Shown in pieces: positions 17,483 to 26,573 of a DNA stretch of 64,000 bases. Source of the DNA: an uncultured Eubacteriales bacterium (GTDB lineage Bacteria; Bacillota; Clostridia; Lachnospirales; Lachnospiraceae); NCBI GenBank assembly GCA_900319795.1, contig ONPU01000001.1, forward strand, positions 186,001-250,000. Reading direction: 5' to 3'. How positions within the stretch are numbered: the first letter of the stretch is position 1; each line of letters opens with the position of its first letter. The notes below the pieces were generated by a model. That model made no database searches and was not told where the DNA came from. It worked only from the letters and a program-made list of their open reading frames with translations. The translations under genes were made by a program, and so were the position numbers.

Positions 17483-19120
17483 TTACTCACTTTCAATCGG
17501 TGTAATTCTGTATTTGTTAAAGAACTGGTCGACATCATGAATGCCGAGAAGATCAAAGCTTGTCTTGTATGTGGAATGAGAGTTCCCGCTTTCCGTCATA
17601 TACTGGTACATGGCGAATCCGTCAAGAGGAACGCGGCCTGTTCTCATATAATCAGGTCCGAACTCAGTCCAGCCGGCATGTCCGTCGACGTTGCAGTAAA
17701 TGACATATCCCTGGCTCTTGAAATACTGGAATTTGTCATTGTCCGCATTGTACTGACCAACCGTTCCGATATCGCCGCCGAAAGCAAAGATAATCTTATC
17801 GATATCTCCGACGATATCATGGTTGACCGTCATCCAGCGCTCGTTGTCGCTCTGAAGGGATTCCGCGGAATGCGTGGTAGCGTTCCAGTGTCCGTAAGTG
17901 TGGCTTGCGAACGTCCACCCCTCTTTCTTCATCGCGTTGGCAATGGCCGTGGCATCCGCTACGTCCTGATCCCAGTCAAAGTCCGGATGCGACTGAAGCC
18001 ACTCTCTCTGATCCTGATCGAGCTTCTCGTTATTGATGTCCTGATAGTAATTATTGGTTCTGTAGCCGAATACACCGTTATATCCGGTCAGCGCTACAGT
18101 AGGACGGGCATTCTTGTACGAGAAATCCGGATGCTCATGAATGAACGTATCCAGTCTCGGAACCATGTCATAATCACCGATCAGCGTCTCGCCGTTTTCA
18201 TTGGTATACTCACACTTGACGGCTCCGTTTTCGTCGAGAACCATCTTTGTGGCATAACCCTGCGTGCCGATCCCGTAAGTATGATAATAACTCAGGTCGT
18301 CTTCGGACATGACAAGCGGCCGCTTCCCCTCGGGGAGCATGAGGCTCATATTCGGCGCGACAGATGTGGATCCGTCATCATTTTTGGTCTTGATGCACAT
18401 GTCGTCGAGTGAGACCAGCACATATCCGGCTTCATACATCTGCTGGATCATATGGTCAAACTCATCGGCAGTCGTCATGGCGGCATCGTTTCTCCATGCT
18501 CTGTCCTCTCCGACGATATCCGTTCTCAAACCTCTGTCGTCATTGAGAAGCGAATGGAAGAACACATGCGGAATCGTTGTCACATCCGCGGCAACCAGTG
18601 AAGATTTTTGACTCGTGTAATTGCTGATCGCTCCGGTCAGTTCCTCATCCTGATCATAACCGGCAAATGCCTGAATAACCGCAATCGCGTTATCATAGTC
18701 GTACATGGCGGCATATGACGCGGCATACTTGAGTGCTTCCTGTTTGGAGGAAGGTGTCGGCAGTCCTTCATTGATGTTCATATAGGACGCGCCTGTCGAA
18801 GTTTCGACAGCGGCCGTTTCCGCTTCCGCTCCGGCTTCCTCTTCAGGAGCCTCCGTAATCTCTTCCGCTCCCTCAATCTCTTCCAGACCGGATGTGGTTT
18901 CCTGCTCTTCCTGCTTATTCTTGCTGCTTAATTTCCCGATAGCGCGGATCACGAAAATCAAGGCCACGATGAGGACCGCAAAAACAACGCCCCTGATCAT
19001 CATAGCCCGTCTTCGCTGCGCCTCACGAATCCGTCTCCGCTCGGCACGCAGTCTCCGTCGTTCCGCCCTCTCTCTTTCGTATTGTTCCTGTTCTTTTCTT
19101 TCCCGATCGATATCAGCCAT
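17483..19120 (-). CDS. Membrane-anchored polysaccharide deacetylase family protein
   Basis: The 545-residue product has a very basic cytoplasmic N-terminus (RERAERRRLRAERRRIRE), one membrane helix at about residues 42-62 (GVVFAVLIVALIFVIRAIG), an acidic Glu-rich linker, then an extracellular NodB-type domain. The motif-1 metal aspartates appear as MSEDDLSYY and the motif-2 histidines as ASHTYGHW, so hydrolase activity is plausible; the substrate (peptidoglycan or another amino sugar polymer) is not known. Start ATG 19120 is chosen over 19126 because AGGAGG then sits at 7 nt instead of touching the codon. It follows the ribbon-helix-helix gene by 11 bp and is probably cotranscribed with it. 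Confidence 0.88.
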   Translation of the reverse strand: MADIDRERKEQEQYERERAERRRLRAERRRIREAQRRRAMMIRGVVFAVLIVALIFVIRAIGKLSSKNKQEEQETTSGLEEIEGAEEITEAPEEEAGAEAETAAVETSTGASYMNINEGLPTPSSKQEALKYAASYAAMYDYDNAIAVIQAFAGYDQDEELTGAISNYTSQKSSLVAADVTTIPHVFFHSLLNDDRGLRTDIVGEDRAWRNDAAMTTADEFDHMIQQMYEAGYVLVSLDDMCIKTKNDDGSTSVAPNMSLMLPEGKRPLVMSEDDLSYYHTYGIGTQGYATKMVLDENGAVKCEYTNENGETLIGDYDMVPRLDTFIHEHPDFSYKNARPTVALTGYNGVFGYRTNNYYQDINNEKLDQDQREWLQSHPDFDWDQDVADATAIANAMKKEGWTFASHTYGHWNATTHSAESLQSDNERWMTVNHDIVGDIDKIIFAFGGDIGTVGQYNADNDKFQYFKSQGYVIYCNVDGHAGWTEFGPDYMRTGRVPLDGFAMYQYMTESGNSHSTYKTSFDLLGIHDVDQFFNKYRITPIESE

Positions 19121-19131
19121 GGACATTCCTC

Positions 19132-19404
19132 CTACAGGCAGCGCTCGATCATATCCGGATCATTAAGCGCCTCTTCCAGCAGACGGCTCAGGATCCCGGT
19201 ATAGCCTTTCCCAAGCGCCTTGGCTTTTTGCATGGTTTCCGTACTTACTCTTAAAGTAAGGACCTGTTTTCTTCTCTCTTCTCTTTTTTTGCTCGCCATT
19301 TTGGCAAGCTCTTCGTAGAGCTCCTGACTTACGGGTTCGCTGTCCGGAACTGCTGCTTTTTTCTTTGGCTGCGGCTGTGGAATTTCTCTTCTGATAATGG
19401 CCAT
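19132..19404 (-). CDS. BrnA-like ribbon-helix-helix protein, orphan
   Basis: This 90-residue basic protein has a proline/lysine-rich N-terminus, a helical KKREERRKQ stretch, and a C-terminal ribbon-helix-helix-like domain, LTLRVSTETMQKAKALGKGY, followed by TGILSRLLEEAL. The GKGY plus RLL pattern resembles BrnA antitoxins, whose C-terminus binds DNA as a dimer. No BrnT toxin gene is beside it: upstream is the 3D-domain gene and downstream the deacetylase. It may be a solo transcription regulator of the surface genes (inference). ATG 19404 has an AGGGGG site. Confidence 0.7.
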   Translation of the reverse strand: MAIIRREIPQPQPKKKAAVPDSEPVSQELYEELAKMASKKREERRKQVLTLRVSTETMQKAKALGKGYTGILSRLLEEALNDPDMIERCL

Positions 19405-19509
19405 TTAGACTTCCCCCTGACTTTAAAAATAATAGTTCCCCTATCATTATTTTTATCACAGAGAAAGCCGATCTGCAACTGAATTCAGATAAAAAATGTA
19501 TTACAAAGC

Positions 19510-20664
19510 TTATCTCAGAAGAAAAACGGGACTGTATCTGTTAAAGCGTTCCGAGAATTCATCTCCGGGATTGTCAACAAATATATCCGCCCAGTTCTGG
19601 TCGTTCATTGCGGATCCGCCGTGGTCTTCGATCACGAAGATATGGCCGTCGATCAGAAGCCTGTCTCCAAACATAAGGCCGAGTCTTGCCATAGTAGCTG
19701 CACTCACAGCAACTGTACGGCCCGCGACAAGAGGAGCGCCGCTTGCCGTCTGTCCCACATACGGGCCCTGATCCCATGGCGTGTCCATGTAAGCAGTCAG
19801 CCGCCAGACGCCGAGATCTGTCACAGATGAAAAATCGGAAGCATTCTCGGAATTTGTCCATCCAGCCGCTCCTTCTTCAAGGACATGAACTCTTCTCGTT
19901 GCAGTCTGTACGTGTCCGTCTTTACCGGTCAGTTCATAAGTGACAGGATACTCTCCCGCTTTTGCCGTATTCAGGTTTTCCGTATTCGGAACAACATCCT
20001 TGATTTCATCTTCCCAGGTGATTCCTTCCATCGGATCAAACGATGACCCGACGGTGACCGTAGCCAGTCCTTCCATACCGTACAGATAGTGGTCCAGATC
20101 CGGATACACTGTCGCTTTGATTTCTTTTTCCTCGATTGTTTTTGTATCGATAGAAGCGATCACATATTTCAGTGTGTATTCTCCCGGCTTATCCCAGTCT
20201 GCCTGAAGCGGATCGCAGACAACCGCGCCGATCTCGTCGTCCCAGGAAATACCTGCCATGACATCCGGATTCATGCCTTCAATCGCGCTGAAATCCCGGA
20301 GTCCTTTGACATGGTCTGCCAGAGTTTCCGGTTCTTCCTTCTGATCGTCTTTCTCTTCAGCGTCTTTCTCTTCAGAGTCTTGTTTCTGATCGTCTTTCTC
20401 TTCAGTGTCTTTCTCTTCAGAGTCTTGTTTCTGATCATCTTTCTTTTGATCAGTTTCCTTTTGCGCGGTTTCTTTTAAATCCTCAGCCGATTCCGGTTTT
20501 TCACTAATAACCGCGGTTTCTTCTTTGGTCTCATTTCCGGAAAGCAGTTCTTTCTCTGCAGAAATCCTGACGGTTTCCGGTAATCCGACCGTGCTGAAGA
20601 ACACGGCAGCCGTAAAAGCTGCCGCTGTGAATCCAAGAATATATTTTCTTATCAAGCTGTTCAT
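19510..20664 (-). CDS. Secreted 3D-domain protein with Ig-like repeats
   Basis: The 384-residue product starts with a signal or anchor helix (YILGFTAAAFTAAVFFSTVG), then a highly charged linker that contains 15-residue repeats (DDQKQDSEEKDTEEK), then two Ig-like units, each opening with a W-[DE]-DEI motif (SWDDEIGAVV and TWEDEIKDVV). The C-terminal 100 residues form a 3D domain, named for three aspartates: LTAYMDTPWDQG, SGAPLVAGRTVAV, GDRLLIDG, VIEDHGG and WADIFVDN. 3D domains occur in double-psi barrel lytic transglycosylases and resuscitation-type cell-wall proteins, so a peptidoglycan role is likely. Its ATG overlaps the smpB stop by 4 bp (ATGA), so translation is coupled. Confidence 0.83.
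   Translation of the reverse strand: MNSLIRKYILGFTAAAFTAAVFFSTVGLPETVRISAEKELLSGNETKEETAVISEKPESAEDLKETAQKETDQKKDDQKQDSEEKDTEEKDDQKQDSEEKDAEEKDDQKEEPETLADHVKGLRDFSAIEGMNPDVMAGISWDDEIGAVVCDPLQADWDKPGEYTLKYVIASIDTKTIEEKEIKATVYPDLDHYLYGMEGLATVTVGSSFDPMEGITWEDEIKDVVPNTENLNTAKAGEYPVTYELTGKDGHVQTATRRVHVLEEGAAGWTNSENASDFSSVTDLGVWRLTAYMDTPWDQGPYVGQTASGAPLVAGRTVAVSAATMARLGLMFGDRLLIDGHIFVIEDHGGSAMNDQNWADIFVDNPGDEFSERFNRYSPVFLLR
20341..20449 (-). repeat. 45-bp tandem repeat inside the 3D-domain gene
   Basis: Two 45-bp units (20341-20385 and 20386-20430) differ at one position, and a third, partial unit follows. They encode the acidic DDQKQDSEEKD linker. The number of units could vary by slippage and change the wall-spanning length. 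Confidence 0.85.
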
Positions 20665-21119
20665 ATTCGTGCCTTCAAATCTCTTTCCGCTTCACGCCGG
20701 ATGTCTTTTTTCGCGATCGCGTCTCTCTTATCGTAGAGCTTCTTTCCCTTCACAAGACCGACCTCCACTTTCACGAGGCTGCCTTTGAAATACACGGAAA
20801 GCGGAACAAGGGTAAAGCCCTTCTCCCTGATCTTCTGTCCGAGTTTTCTGATTTCTGAGGAATGCATGAGGAGCTTTCTCTTCCTCAGCGGATCCCTGTT
20901 GAACAGATTCCCTTTTTCGTATGGTGCTATGTGCATACCATCCACAAACATTTCGCCATGAGAAATTTCAACATAGGCCTCCTTGATGGAACAATGGCCC
21001 ATTCGGATGGACTTCACCTCTGTTCCGAAAAGTTCAATACCGGCCTCATGCTTTTCAATGATGAAATAGTCATGAAATGCTTTTTTATTATTGGCAATTA
21101 TTTTGATCGGATCCGACAT
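20661..21119 (-). CDS. smpB: SsrA-binding protein SmpB
   Basis: SmpB binds tmRNA and brings it to stalled ribosomes for trans-translation. The 152-residue product contains IIANNKKAFHDYFI, EAGIELFGTEVKSIR, KEAYVEI and the C-terminal KGKKLYDKRDAIAKKDIRRE tail that reaches into the mRNA channel. ATG 21119 (MSDPIKI) has AAAGGA upstream; the longer reading has no family similarity. The tmRNA gene is not in the window. A terminator separates it from secG upstream, and the usual rnr gene between them is absent. Confidence 0.96.
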   Translation of the reverse strand: MSDPIKIIANNKKAFHDYFIIEKHEAGIELFGTEVKSIRMGHCSIKEAYVEISHGEMFVDGMHIAPYEKGNLFNRDPLRKRKLLMHSSEIRKLGQKIREKGFTLVPLSVYFKGSLVKVEVGLVKGKKLYDKRDAIAKKDIRREAERDLKARI

Positions 21120-21162
21120 TTGATAATTCCTTTGTAAAAATCTCACTCTGTATACTTAAAAA

Positions 21163-21193
21163 CAGAAAGCCTCCGCCTTGGGAAGGCAGAGGC
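21163..21193 (-). terminator. Terminator between secG and smpB
   Basis: An 11-bp stem (GCCTCCGCCTT/AAGGCAGAGGC, one mismatch, GGG loop; 21169-21193) is followed on the minus strand by TTTCTGTTTTT. SmpB therefore probably has its own weak promoter in the 45-bp gap or relies on readthrough. Confidence 0.8.
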
Positions 21194-21201
21194 CGGAATT
21201 T

Positions 21202-21447
21202 TTATTTATTGATGAAGCTCATCGAAAGCACCAGTGAAAGCACGAAGAAGATCACCGCCAGTACTCTGGTAAGCTTTACCATTCCGCCTTCCATGGACCT
21301 TCCTTTATTCTGTCCCCAATAGGTATCCGCTGCTCCCGCGATAGCGCCGAGTCCGGCACTTTTGCCTTCCTGCATCAGAACCAGTACGGAAAGTGCTATA
21401 CAATCAATCACATAGATAATGGTCAGTATCGTATGAAGAATTGCCAT
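21202..21447 (-). CDS. secG: Protein translocase subunit SecG
   Basis: SecG is the small third subunit of the SecYEG channel. The 81-residue product has two membrane helices (about residues 3-23 and 58-76) around the conserved hinge QEGKSAGLGAIAGAAD. An AGGAGG site lies upstream. It ends the glycolytic gene run (gap-pgk-tpiA-gpmI-secG), a common Firmicute arrangement. Confidence 0.95.
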   Translation of the reverse strand: MAILHTILTIIYVIDCIALSVLVLMQEGKSAGLGAIAGAADTYWGQNKGRSMEGGMVKLTRVLAVIFFVLSLVLSMSFINK

Positions 21448-21532
21448 GGTAGAAAAACCTCCTTAACCCCTGCTCTTTATATCTTTAACCGAAATCATAC
21501 TGCCGTATCCTTTCGGTAAAACGTCCGAAAGA

Positions 21533-21563
21533 AAAGCCACATGCTATTCTAGCACATGGCTTT
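21533..21563 (-). terminator. Weak hairpin between gpmI and secG
   Basis: AAAGCCA pairs with TGGCTTT, and TGCT with AGCA inside, around a 2x2 internal loop. On the minus strand TTCTTTC follows. It is imperfect and may only attenuate. Confidence 0.5.
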
Positions 21564-21602
21564 GATATAAACAAGCACTATTTTCTTTAAAATTCAGGCT
21601 TT

Positions 21603-23144
21603 TCAGCGTTCAATAAGAAGGGAATGTCCTGTCATTTCAGCAGGTTTTTCCTTACCCATCAGCTCGATCATGGTCGGAACGATGTCGCAGAGACGTCCGT
21701 TCTCCATCAGGCCGTACTTCGGATCCGCGTTGATCAGAATGAACGGAACCGGATTGGTTGTATGAGCGGTAAACGGCTCGCCGGTCTCATAATCGATCAT
21801 CTGGTCACAGTTGCCGTGATCGGCGCAGAGGAAAATAATGCCTCCGTTGCGCTTAATCGCTTCCACTGCTCTTCCGACGCACTCATCCACGACTTCGACA
21901 GCTTTGATGGCAGCCGCTTCCACGCCGGTGTGGCCGACCATATCGCCGTTCGCGAAGTTGATGATGATCACGTCATATTTTCCGCTGTCAATCGCTTCCA
22001 CAAGTCCGTCACAGACTTTATAAGCGCTCATCTCCGGCTGCAGGTCATAAGTCGCCACCTTCGGAGACGGAACAAGCAGGCGGTCCTCGCCTTCGAAAGG
22101 CTCTTCCACTCCGCCGTTAAAGAAAAATGTGACATGCGCATATTTCTCTGTTTCAGCGGTACGAAGCTGAGTCATTCCGTTCTGAGCCAGCCACTCGCCG
22201 AATACGTTTGTCAGTTCCTGTTTCTTAAACGCGACCAGCTTGTTCTGAATTGTGACATCGTAATCCGTAAATGCCACATAGCAGGTCTTGATTCTCGGCC
22301 CTCTGTCAAAATGATCGAATTCATCATCGCAGAAGCAGCGTGAAATTTCACGCGCACGGTCGGGACGGAAATTGAAAAATACGACGGAATCCTTTTCCTT
22401 AATCGTAGCAACCGGTTTGCCGTCTTTCTGAATGACAATCGGGACAATGAATTCATCGACCACGCCGCCGTCATAGGAAGCCTGCATGCCGGAAAGCGGA
22501 TCATCCGCCGGAACGCCTTCGCCCTTTGTAAGGGCATCATAGGCCTTCACGACACGTTCCCATCTGTTGTCACGGTCCATTGCGTAATAGCGTCCATGGA
22601 TCGTAGCGATCTCGCCGACTCCGATTTCTTCAATCTTGTCCAGAAGATCCTTGATATATCCCTTTCCGGAATCCGGAGGAGTATCTCTTCCGTCCATGAA
22701 GCAGTGGATATAGACCTTTTCAAGACCGTTCATTTTGGCCAGTTTCAGGAGGCCATAGAGATGGTCGGTATGGCTGTGAACGCCGCCGGGAGAAACAAGT
22801 CCCATAAAATGAATGGCACTGTCATTTTCCTTGGCGTTCTGTACTGCTTTCAGAAGCTCTTCATTTTCAAAGAAATCACCATCGGCAATCTCCTTGGAAA
22901 TTCTGGTAAGCTCCTGATAGACGACGCGTCCGGCACCCATATTGGTATGGCCCACTTCGGAATTTCCCATCTGGCCGTCCGGAAGTCCGACCGCAAGGCC
23001 GGAGGCATATCCTTTGACATAAGGATAGTCCCTTCTCAGCGCGTCCATAACCGGTGTGTTGGCCATAGCGACAGCGTTGTGTTCGGGAATCGGATTTTCT
23101 CCGTATCCGTCAAGTATAAGAATTACATGTGTTTTTTTGCCCAT
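21603..23144 (-). CDS. gpmI: 2,3-bisphosphoglycerate-independent phosphoglycerate mutase
   Basis: GpmI converts 3-phosphoglycerate to 2-phosphoglycerate in glycolysis. The 513-residue length matches the alkaline-phosphatase superfamily form. Metal-binding LILDGYGEN is at residues 9-17, the phosphorylated serine is in GQMGNSEVGHTNMG (about residue 62), and FANGDMVGHTG and CADHGNCDQM give further metal ligands. It is downstream of tpiA across a terminator-like hairpin. Confidence 0.97.
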   Translation of the reverse strand: MGKKTHVILILDGYGENPIPEHNAVAMANTPVMDALRRDYPYVKGYASGLAVGLPDGQMGNSEVGHTNMGAGRVVYQELTRISKEIADGDFFENEELLKAVQNAKENDSAIHFMGLVSPGGVHSHTDHLYGLLKLAKMNGLEKVYIHCFMDGRDTPPDSGKGYIKDLLDKIEEIGVGEIATIHGRYYAMDRDNRWERVVKAYDALTKGEGVPADDPLSGMQASYDGGVVDEFIVPIVIQKDGKPVATIKEKDSVVFFNFRPDRAREISRCFCDDEFDHFDRGPRIKTCYVAFTDYDVTIQNKLVAFKKQELTNVFGEWLAQNGMTQLRTAETEKYAHVTFFFNGGVEEPFEGEDRLLVPSPKVATYDLQPEMSAYKVCDGLVEAIDSGKYDVIIINFANGDMVGHTGVEAAAIKAVEVVDECVGRAVEAIKRNGGIIFLCADHGNCDQMIDYETGEPFTAHTTNPVPFILINADPKYGLMENGRLCDIVPTMIELMGKEKPAEMTGHSLLIER

Positions 23145-23163
23145 CTTGAGTATTTGCTCCTTT

Positions 23164-23194
23164 ATAAAAAAGGACGGTGGTTAAGCACCGTCCT
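23164..23194 (-). terminator. Terminator after tpiA
   Basis: A perfect 9-bp stem AGGACGGTG/CACCGTCCT (23171-23179, 23186-23194) with a 6-nt loop is followed on the minus strand by TTTTT. GpmI lies beyond it, so readthrough or a separate promoter is needed. Confidence 0.8.
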
Positions 23195-23204
23195 CCGGTA
23201 TGAT

Positions 23205-23954
23205 TCACTTGTAGTTGACGATATCGCCGAAATCCGGCTTCAGGCTGGCGCCGCCTACAAGTCCTCCGTCGATATCCTCTTTCGAGAAGAGTTCGGCAGC
23301 GTTGGATCCCTTTACGGAGCCGCCGTAGAGGATGCGGATTTCCTGTGCAACAGCTTCGCCGTAGAGCTCGCAGATCAGTTCACGAATGCCCTTGCAGACT
23401 TCTTCTGCCTGATCGGAGGTTGCGGTTTTGCCTGTGCCGATCGCCCAGATCGGTTCATAAGCGATGATCGCTGCCTTGGCCTGATCAGCACTAAGGCCGA
23501 GGAAGCCGACCTTGACCTGCTGACGGATGAAATCCATCGTGACGCCCTGCTCTCTCTGCTCAAGAGATTCGCCGCAGCACATGATCGGAATCAGGCCGTT
23601 TTCGAAGCAGGCATGCATCTTCTTGTTGACGGTTTCATTTGTTTCGGCAAAATATTCACGTCTTTCGGAATGTCCGAGGATGACATATTTGACGCCGAGG
23701 TCTGTCAGCATGTTCGGAGCGATTTCGCCTGTGTAAGCGCCGCTTGCTTCGTAATAGACGTTTTCAGCGCCAATCTGTATATTGGAGCCTGCAGCGGCTT
23801 CCAGAGCGGCCGGGATATCGATAGCGGGTACGCACAGAAGAACTTCGGTCTCTTCGCTCGCGCAGGTTGCTTTCATAGCTTCGATCGCAGCCTTTGCTTC
23901 AGAGGGAGTCTTGTTCATTTTCCAGTTGCCCGCAGCAAGAATTCTTCTAGCCAT
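23205..23954 (-). CDS. tpiA: Triosephosphate isomerase
   Basis: TpiA interconverts dihydroxyacetone phosphate and glyceraldehyde 3-phosphate. The 249-residue TIM barrel shows GNWKMN (residues 8-13), the catalytic histidine in [11 protein letters not shown] (about 96), the catalytic glutamate in [15 protein letters not shown] (about 166), and phosphate-binding [10 protein letters not shown] and GGLVGGASL. The ATG at 23954 has AGGAGG upstream. Confidence 0.98.
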   Translation of the reverse strand: MARRILAAGNWKMNKTPSEAKAAIEAMKATCASEETEVLLCVPAIDIPAALEAAAGSNIQIGAENVYYEASGAYTGEIAPNMLTDLGVKYVILGHSERREYFAETNETVNKKMHACFENGLIPIMCCGESLEQREQGVTMDFIRQQVKVGFLGLSADQAKAAIIAYEPIWAIGTGKTATSDQAEEVCKGIRELICELYGEAVAQEIRILYGGSVKGSNAAELFSKEDIDGGLVGGASLKPDFGDIVNYK

Positions 23955-24003
23955 TTGATTATTCCTCCTGGATTACTATATCCTTATAGATATTTATGAA
24001 AAA

Positions 24004-25218
24004 TCAGTCTTTGTCGTCAGCAGCCGCTACGCCCGGAAGCTCTTTGCCTTCCAGGAACTCAAGGGAAGCACCGCCGCCTGTGGAGATGTGAGTCATCTTC
24101 GCGCCGAAGCCAAGCTGATTGACAGCCGCTGCGGAATCGCCGCCGCCGATAATCGTGGTGGCATCGGTCTCGGCCAGAGCCTTTGCTACAGCGATCGTAC
24201 CCTTTGCAAGGATCGGGTTCTCGAATACGCCCATCGGTCCGTTCCAGACAACCGTCTTCGCGCTCTTGACAGCGTCAGCGTAAAGCTCACGAGTCTTTTC
24301 GCCGATATCCATGCCCATCTGATCTGCAGGAATCTTATCGGAATCAACTGTGCAGACTTCGATTTCCGCATCGATCGGATCCGGGAAAGACTTGGTGACG
24401 ACAGTGTCGATCGGCAGATAGAGCTTTTTGCCGAGGCTTTCAGCCTTAGCGATCATTTCCTTGCAATAATCGATCTTGGTATCATCGCAAAGGGATGTTC
24501 CGATTTCCTTGCCCTGAGCCTTCAGGAATGTATACGCCATTCCGCCGCCGATGATCAGAGTGTCGCACTTCTCAAGCAGGTTGGAGATCACGTTCAGTTT
24601 GTCCGCGACCTTGGCGCCGCCGAGAATCGCCACAAACGGACGAACCGGAGTTTCAACGGCGTTTCCGAGGAAGTCGATTTCCTTCTGCATCAGGTAACCG
24701 ACAACATGCGGTCCCTTGACATACTTTGTAACGCCGACATTCGAGCAATGTGCGCGGTGAGCTGTTCCGAACGCGTCATTGACAAAGACATCCGCGATCG
24801 AAGCAAGGTCTTCGCTGAAAGAATCGATATTCTTGGTCTCTTCTTTGCGGAAACGGGTATTTTCAAGAAGGATCACATCGCCGTCTTTCATAGCCGCTAC
24901 AGCGTTCTTCGCGTTTTCGCCGACTACTTCGCCGTCAGCCGCGAACTTTACTTCCTGTCCGAGAAGTTCGGAAAGTCTGACTGCTACCGGAGCAAGCGAG
25001 AACTTTTCTTCCGGACCGTTCTTCGGTTTTCCGAGGTGGCTGCACAGAATGACACGGCCGCCGTCAGCGATCAGCTTCTTGATTGTCGGAAGAGCGGCAA
25101 CAAGGCGGTTTTCGTCAGTGATCTTTCCGTCTTTAAGCGGTACGTTGAAGTCGCAGCGGCACAGAACGCGAAGGCCCTTGACGTTGATGTCATCAACAGA
25201 TTTTTTATTGAGTCCCAT
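24004..25218 (-). CDS. pgk: Phosphoglycerate kinase
   Basis: Pgk transfers phosphate from 1,3-bisphosphoglycerate to ADP. The 404-residue product has [15 protein letters not shown] near residue 21, SHLGKPKNG (about 60), [12 protein letters not shown] (about 194) and the nucleotide-binding GGGDSAAAV plus [15 protein letters not shown] at the C-terminus. It lies between gap and tpiA. The leader carries a stem-loop at 25250-25284. Confidence 0.98.
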   Translation of the reverse strand: MGLNKKSVDDINVKGLRVLCRCDFNVPLKDGKITDENRLVAALPTIKKLIADGGRVILCSHLGKPKNGPEEKFSLAPVAVRLSELLGQEVKFAADGEVVGENAKNAVAAMKDGDVILLENTRFRKEETKNIDSFSEDLASIADVFVNDAFGTAHRAHCSNVGVTKYVKGPHVVGYLMQKEIDFLGNAVETPVRPFVAILGGAKVADKLNVISNLLEKCDTLIIGGGMAYTFLKAQGKEIGTSLCDDTKIDYCKEMIAKAESLGKKLYLPIDTVVTKSFPDPIDAEIEVCTVDSDKIPADQMGMDIGEKTRELYADAVKSAKTVVWNGPMGVFENPILAKGTIAVAKALAETDATTIIGGGDSAAAVNQLGFGAKMTHISTGGGASLEFLEGKELPGVAAADDKD

Positions 25219-25249
25219 AATACATTTCCTCCTGAATCATATTTCTTGA

Positions 25250-25323
25250 AGTAAGCCGGCTGCTTAAAAAGCAGCTTCCTTACTGCAGATAAGGGTCCGG
25301 TCCAAATTATAGGCCGGACCCTT
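25250..25323 (-). other. Two adjacent hairpins between gap and pgk
   Basis: The first hairpin after gap (25291-25323) is AAGGGTCCGG/CCGGACCCTT with inner CC/GG pairs; no U tract follows on the minus strand. The second (25250-25284) is AGTAAG/CTTACT plus GCTGCTT/AAGCAGC around a 3x3 internal loop, about 30 nt before the pgk start. They may be a processing or stability site that sets the gap:pgk ratio. Confidence 0.6.
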
Positions 25324-25364
25324 AAGTGAGTCTAATAATAAACTATTCGGTTTCTAAAAATGCA

Positions 25365-26384
25365 TCAGGCGCCGATCAGTTTGCCGAAGTGCTTGATCGT
25401 TCTGACCATCTGGCATGTGTAGGAATTTTCATTGTCATACCAGGAAACGACCTGAACTTCAGATGTGCCGTTCTCAAGCGGAATAACCATTGTCTGAGTA
25501 GCATCGAACAGAGAACCATAGGTCATGCCGACGATATCTCTGGAGACGATCATGTCTTCGTTGTAACCATAGGATTCATTGGCAGCAGCCTTCATGGCAG
25601 CGTTGATGCCTTCTACAGTCACATTGCCTTCAACGACAGCTGTAAGGATGGTGGTGGAGCCGGTCGGAGTCGGAACTCTCTGCGCAGCGCCGATGAGCTT
25701 GCCGTTCAGTTCGGGGATAACAAGGCCGATTGCCTTCGCAGCGCCTGTGCTGTTCGGAACGATGTTCTCAGCAGCAGCGCGTGAACGTCTCTTGTCGCCC
25801 TTTCTCTGCGGGCCGTCCAGAGTCATCTGATCGCCTGTATAAGCGTGGATCGTGCACATAATGCCGGACTTGATCGGAGCAAAGTCATTGAGAGCTTTTG
25901 CCATCGGAGCAAGGCAGTTTGTTGTGCAGGAAGCAGCAGAGATGATGGTGTCATCAGCTGTCAGCTGTTCATGGTTGACATTGTAAACGATGGTCGGAAG
26001 GTCATTGCCTGCCGGAGCGGAAATGATGACGTGCTTTGCGCCGGCATCGATATGTGCCTGAGCCTTAGCCTTGGAGGTATAGAAACCTGTGCACTCAAGG
26101 ACTACGTCAACGCCCAGCTCTCCCCACGGAAGATTCGCCGCCTGGGCTTCTTTATAGATTTCGATTTCAGTTCCGTCTACGATGATGGAATGATCAGTAG
26201 AGGAAACGAGATCAGCCTTAGCATAACGTCCCTGTGTGCTGTCATACTTCAGAAGGTATGCAAGCATATCCGGAGAAGTAAGATCATTGATCGCTACGAT
26301 CTCATAGCCTTCTGCCTGGAACATCTGACGGAATGCCAGACGGCCAATACGTCCGAAACCATTAATTGCAACTTTTACTGCCAT
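25365..26384 (-). CDS. gap: Glyceraldehyde-3-phosphate dehydrogenase (type I)
   Basis: Gap oxidises glyceraldehyde 3-phosphate to 1,3-bisphosphoglycerate with NAD. The 339-residue product has the Rossmann [13 protein letters not shown] (residues 8-20), the catalytic cysteine in [12 protein letters not shown] (about 159), the catalytic histidine in [10 protein letters not shown] and the C-terminal [21 protein letters not shown] site and a strong promoter precede it. It heads the glycolytic run. Confidence 0.98.
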   Translation of the reverse strand: MAVKVAINGFGRIGRLAFRQMFQAEGYEIVAINDLTSPDMLAYLLKYDSTQGRYAKADLVSSTDHSIIVDGTEIEIYKEAQAANLPWGELGVDVVLECTGFYTSKAKAQAHIDAGAKHVIISAPAGNDLPTIVYNVNHEQLTADDTIISAASCTTNCLAPMAKALNDFAPIKSGIMCTIHAYTGDQMTLDGPQRKGDKRRSRAAAENIVPNSTGAAKAIGLVIPELNGKLIGAAQRVPTPTGSTTILTAVVEGNVTVEGINAAMKAAANESYGYNEDMIVSRDIVGMTYGSLFDATQTMVIPLENGTSEVQVVSWYDNENSYTCQMVRTIKHFGKLIGA

Positions 26385-26448
26385 AACTTTGAATCCTCCT
26401 CAAGATTATTGATTATTAATAAATCTAAAACATAATAACCCACGGATT

Positions 26449-26477
26449 ATTGTACAAAATCACGCCTGAAAATACAA
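26449..26477 (-). promoter_or_regulatory. Promoter of the gap-pgk-tpiA run
   Basis: The minus strand has -35 TTGTAT (26477-26472), a 17-bp spacer and -10 TACAAT (26454-26449), about 60 nt before the gap start. Confidence 0.75.
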
Positions 26478-26539
26478 GGAGTTTTTGTCTTTTTACGAAA
26501 AGTTATGATTTCGGTTTCACACTGTCGGATTTCCCGGAT

Positions 26540-26573
26540 TAAAAACAAAAACTGCTGCGAAGTCACAGCAGTT
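26540..26573 (-). terminator. Terminator overlapping the PHP gene stop
   Basis: An 8-bp stem AACTGCTG/CAGCAGTT (26550-26557, 26566-26573) is followed by TTTGTTTTT on the minus strand. The TGA stop codon of the PHP gene (26565-26563) lies in the loop. Confidence 0.85.

Noticed and set aside
22596..23999. A 467-codon plus-strand frame opposite tpiA and the gpmI start
   Set aside because: It spans two well-supported genes and their terminator, without promoter, ribosome site or motif.
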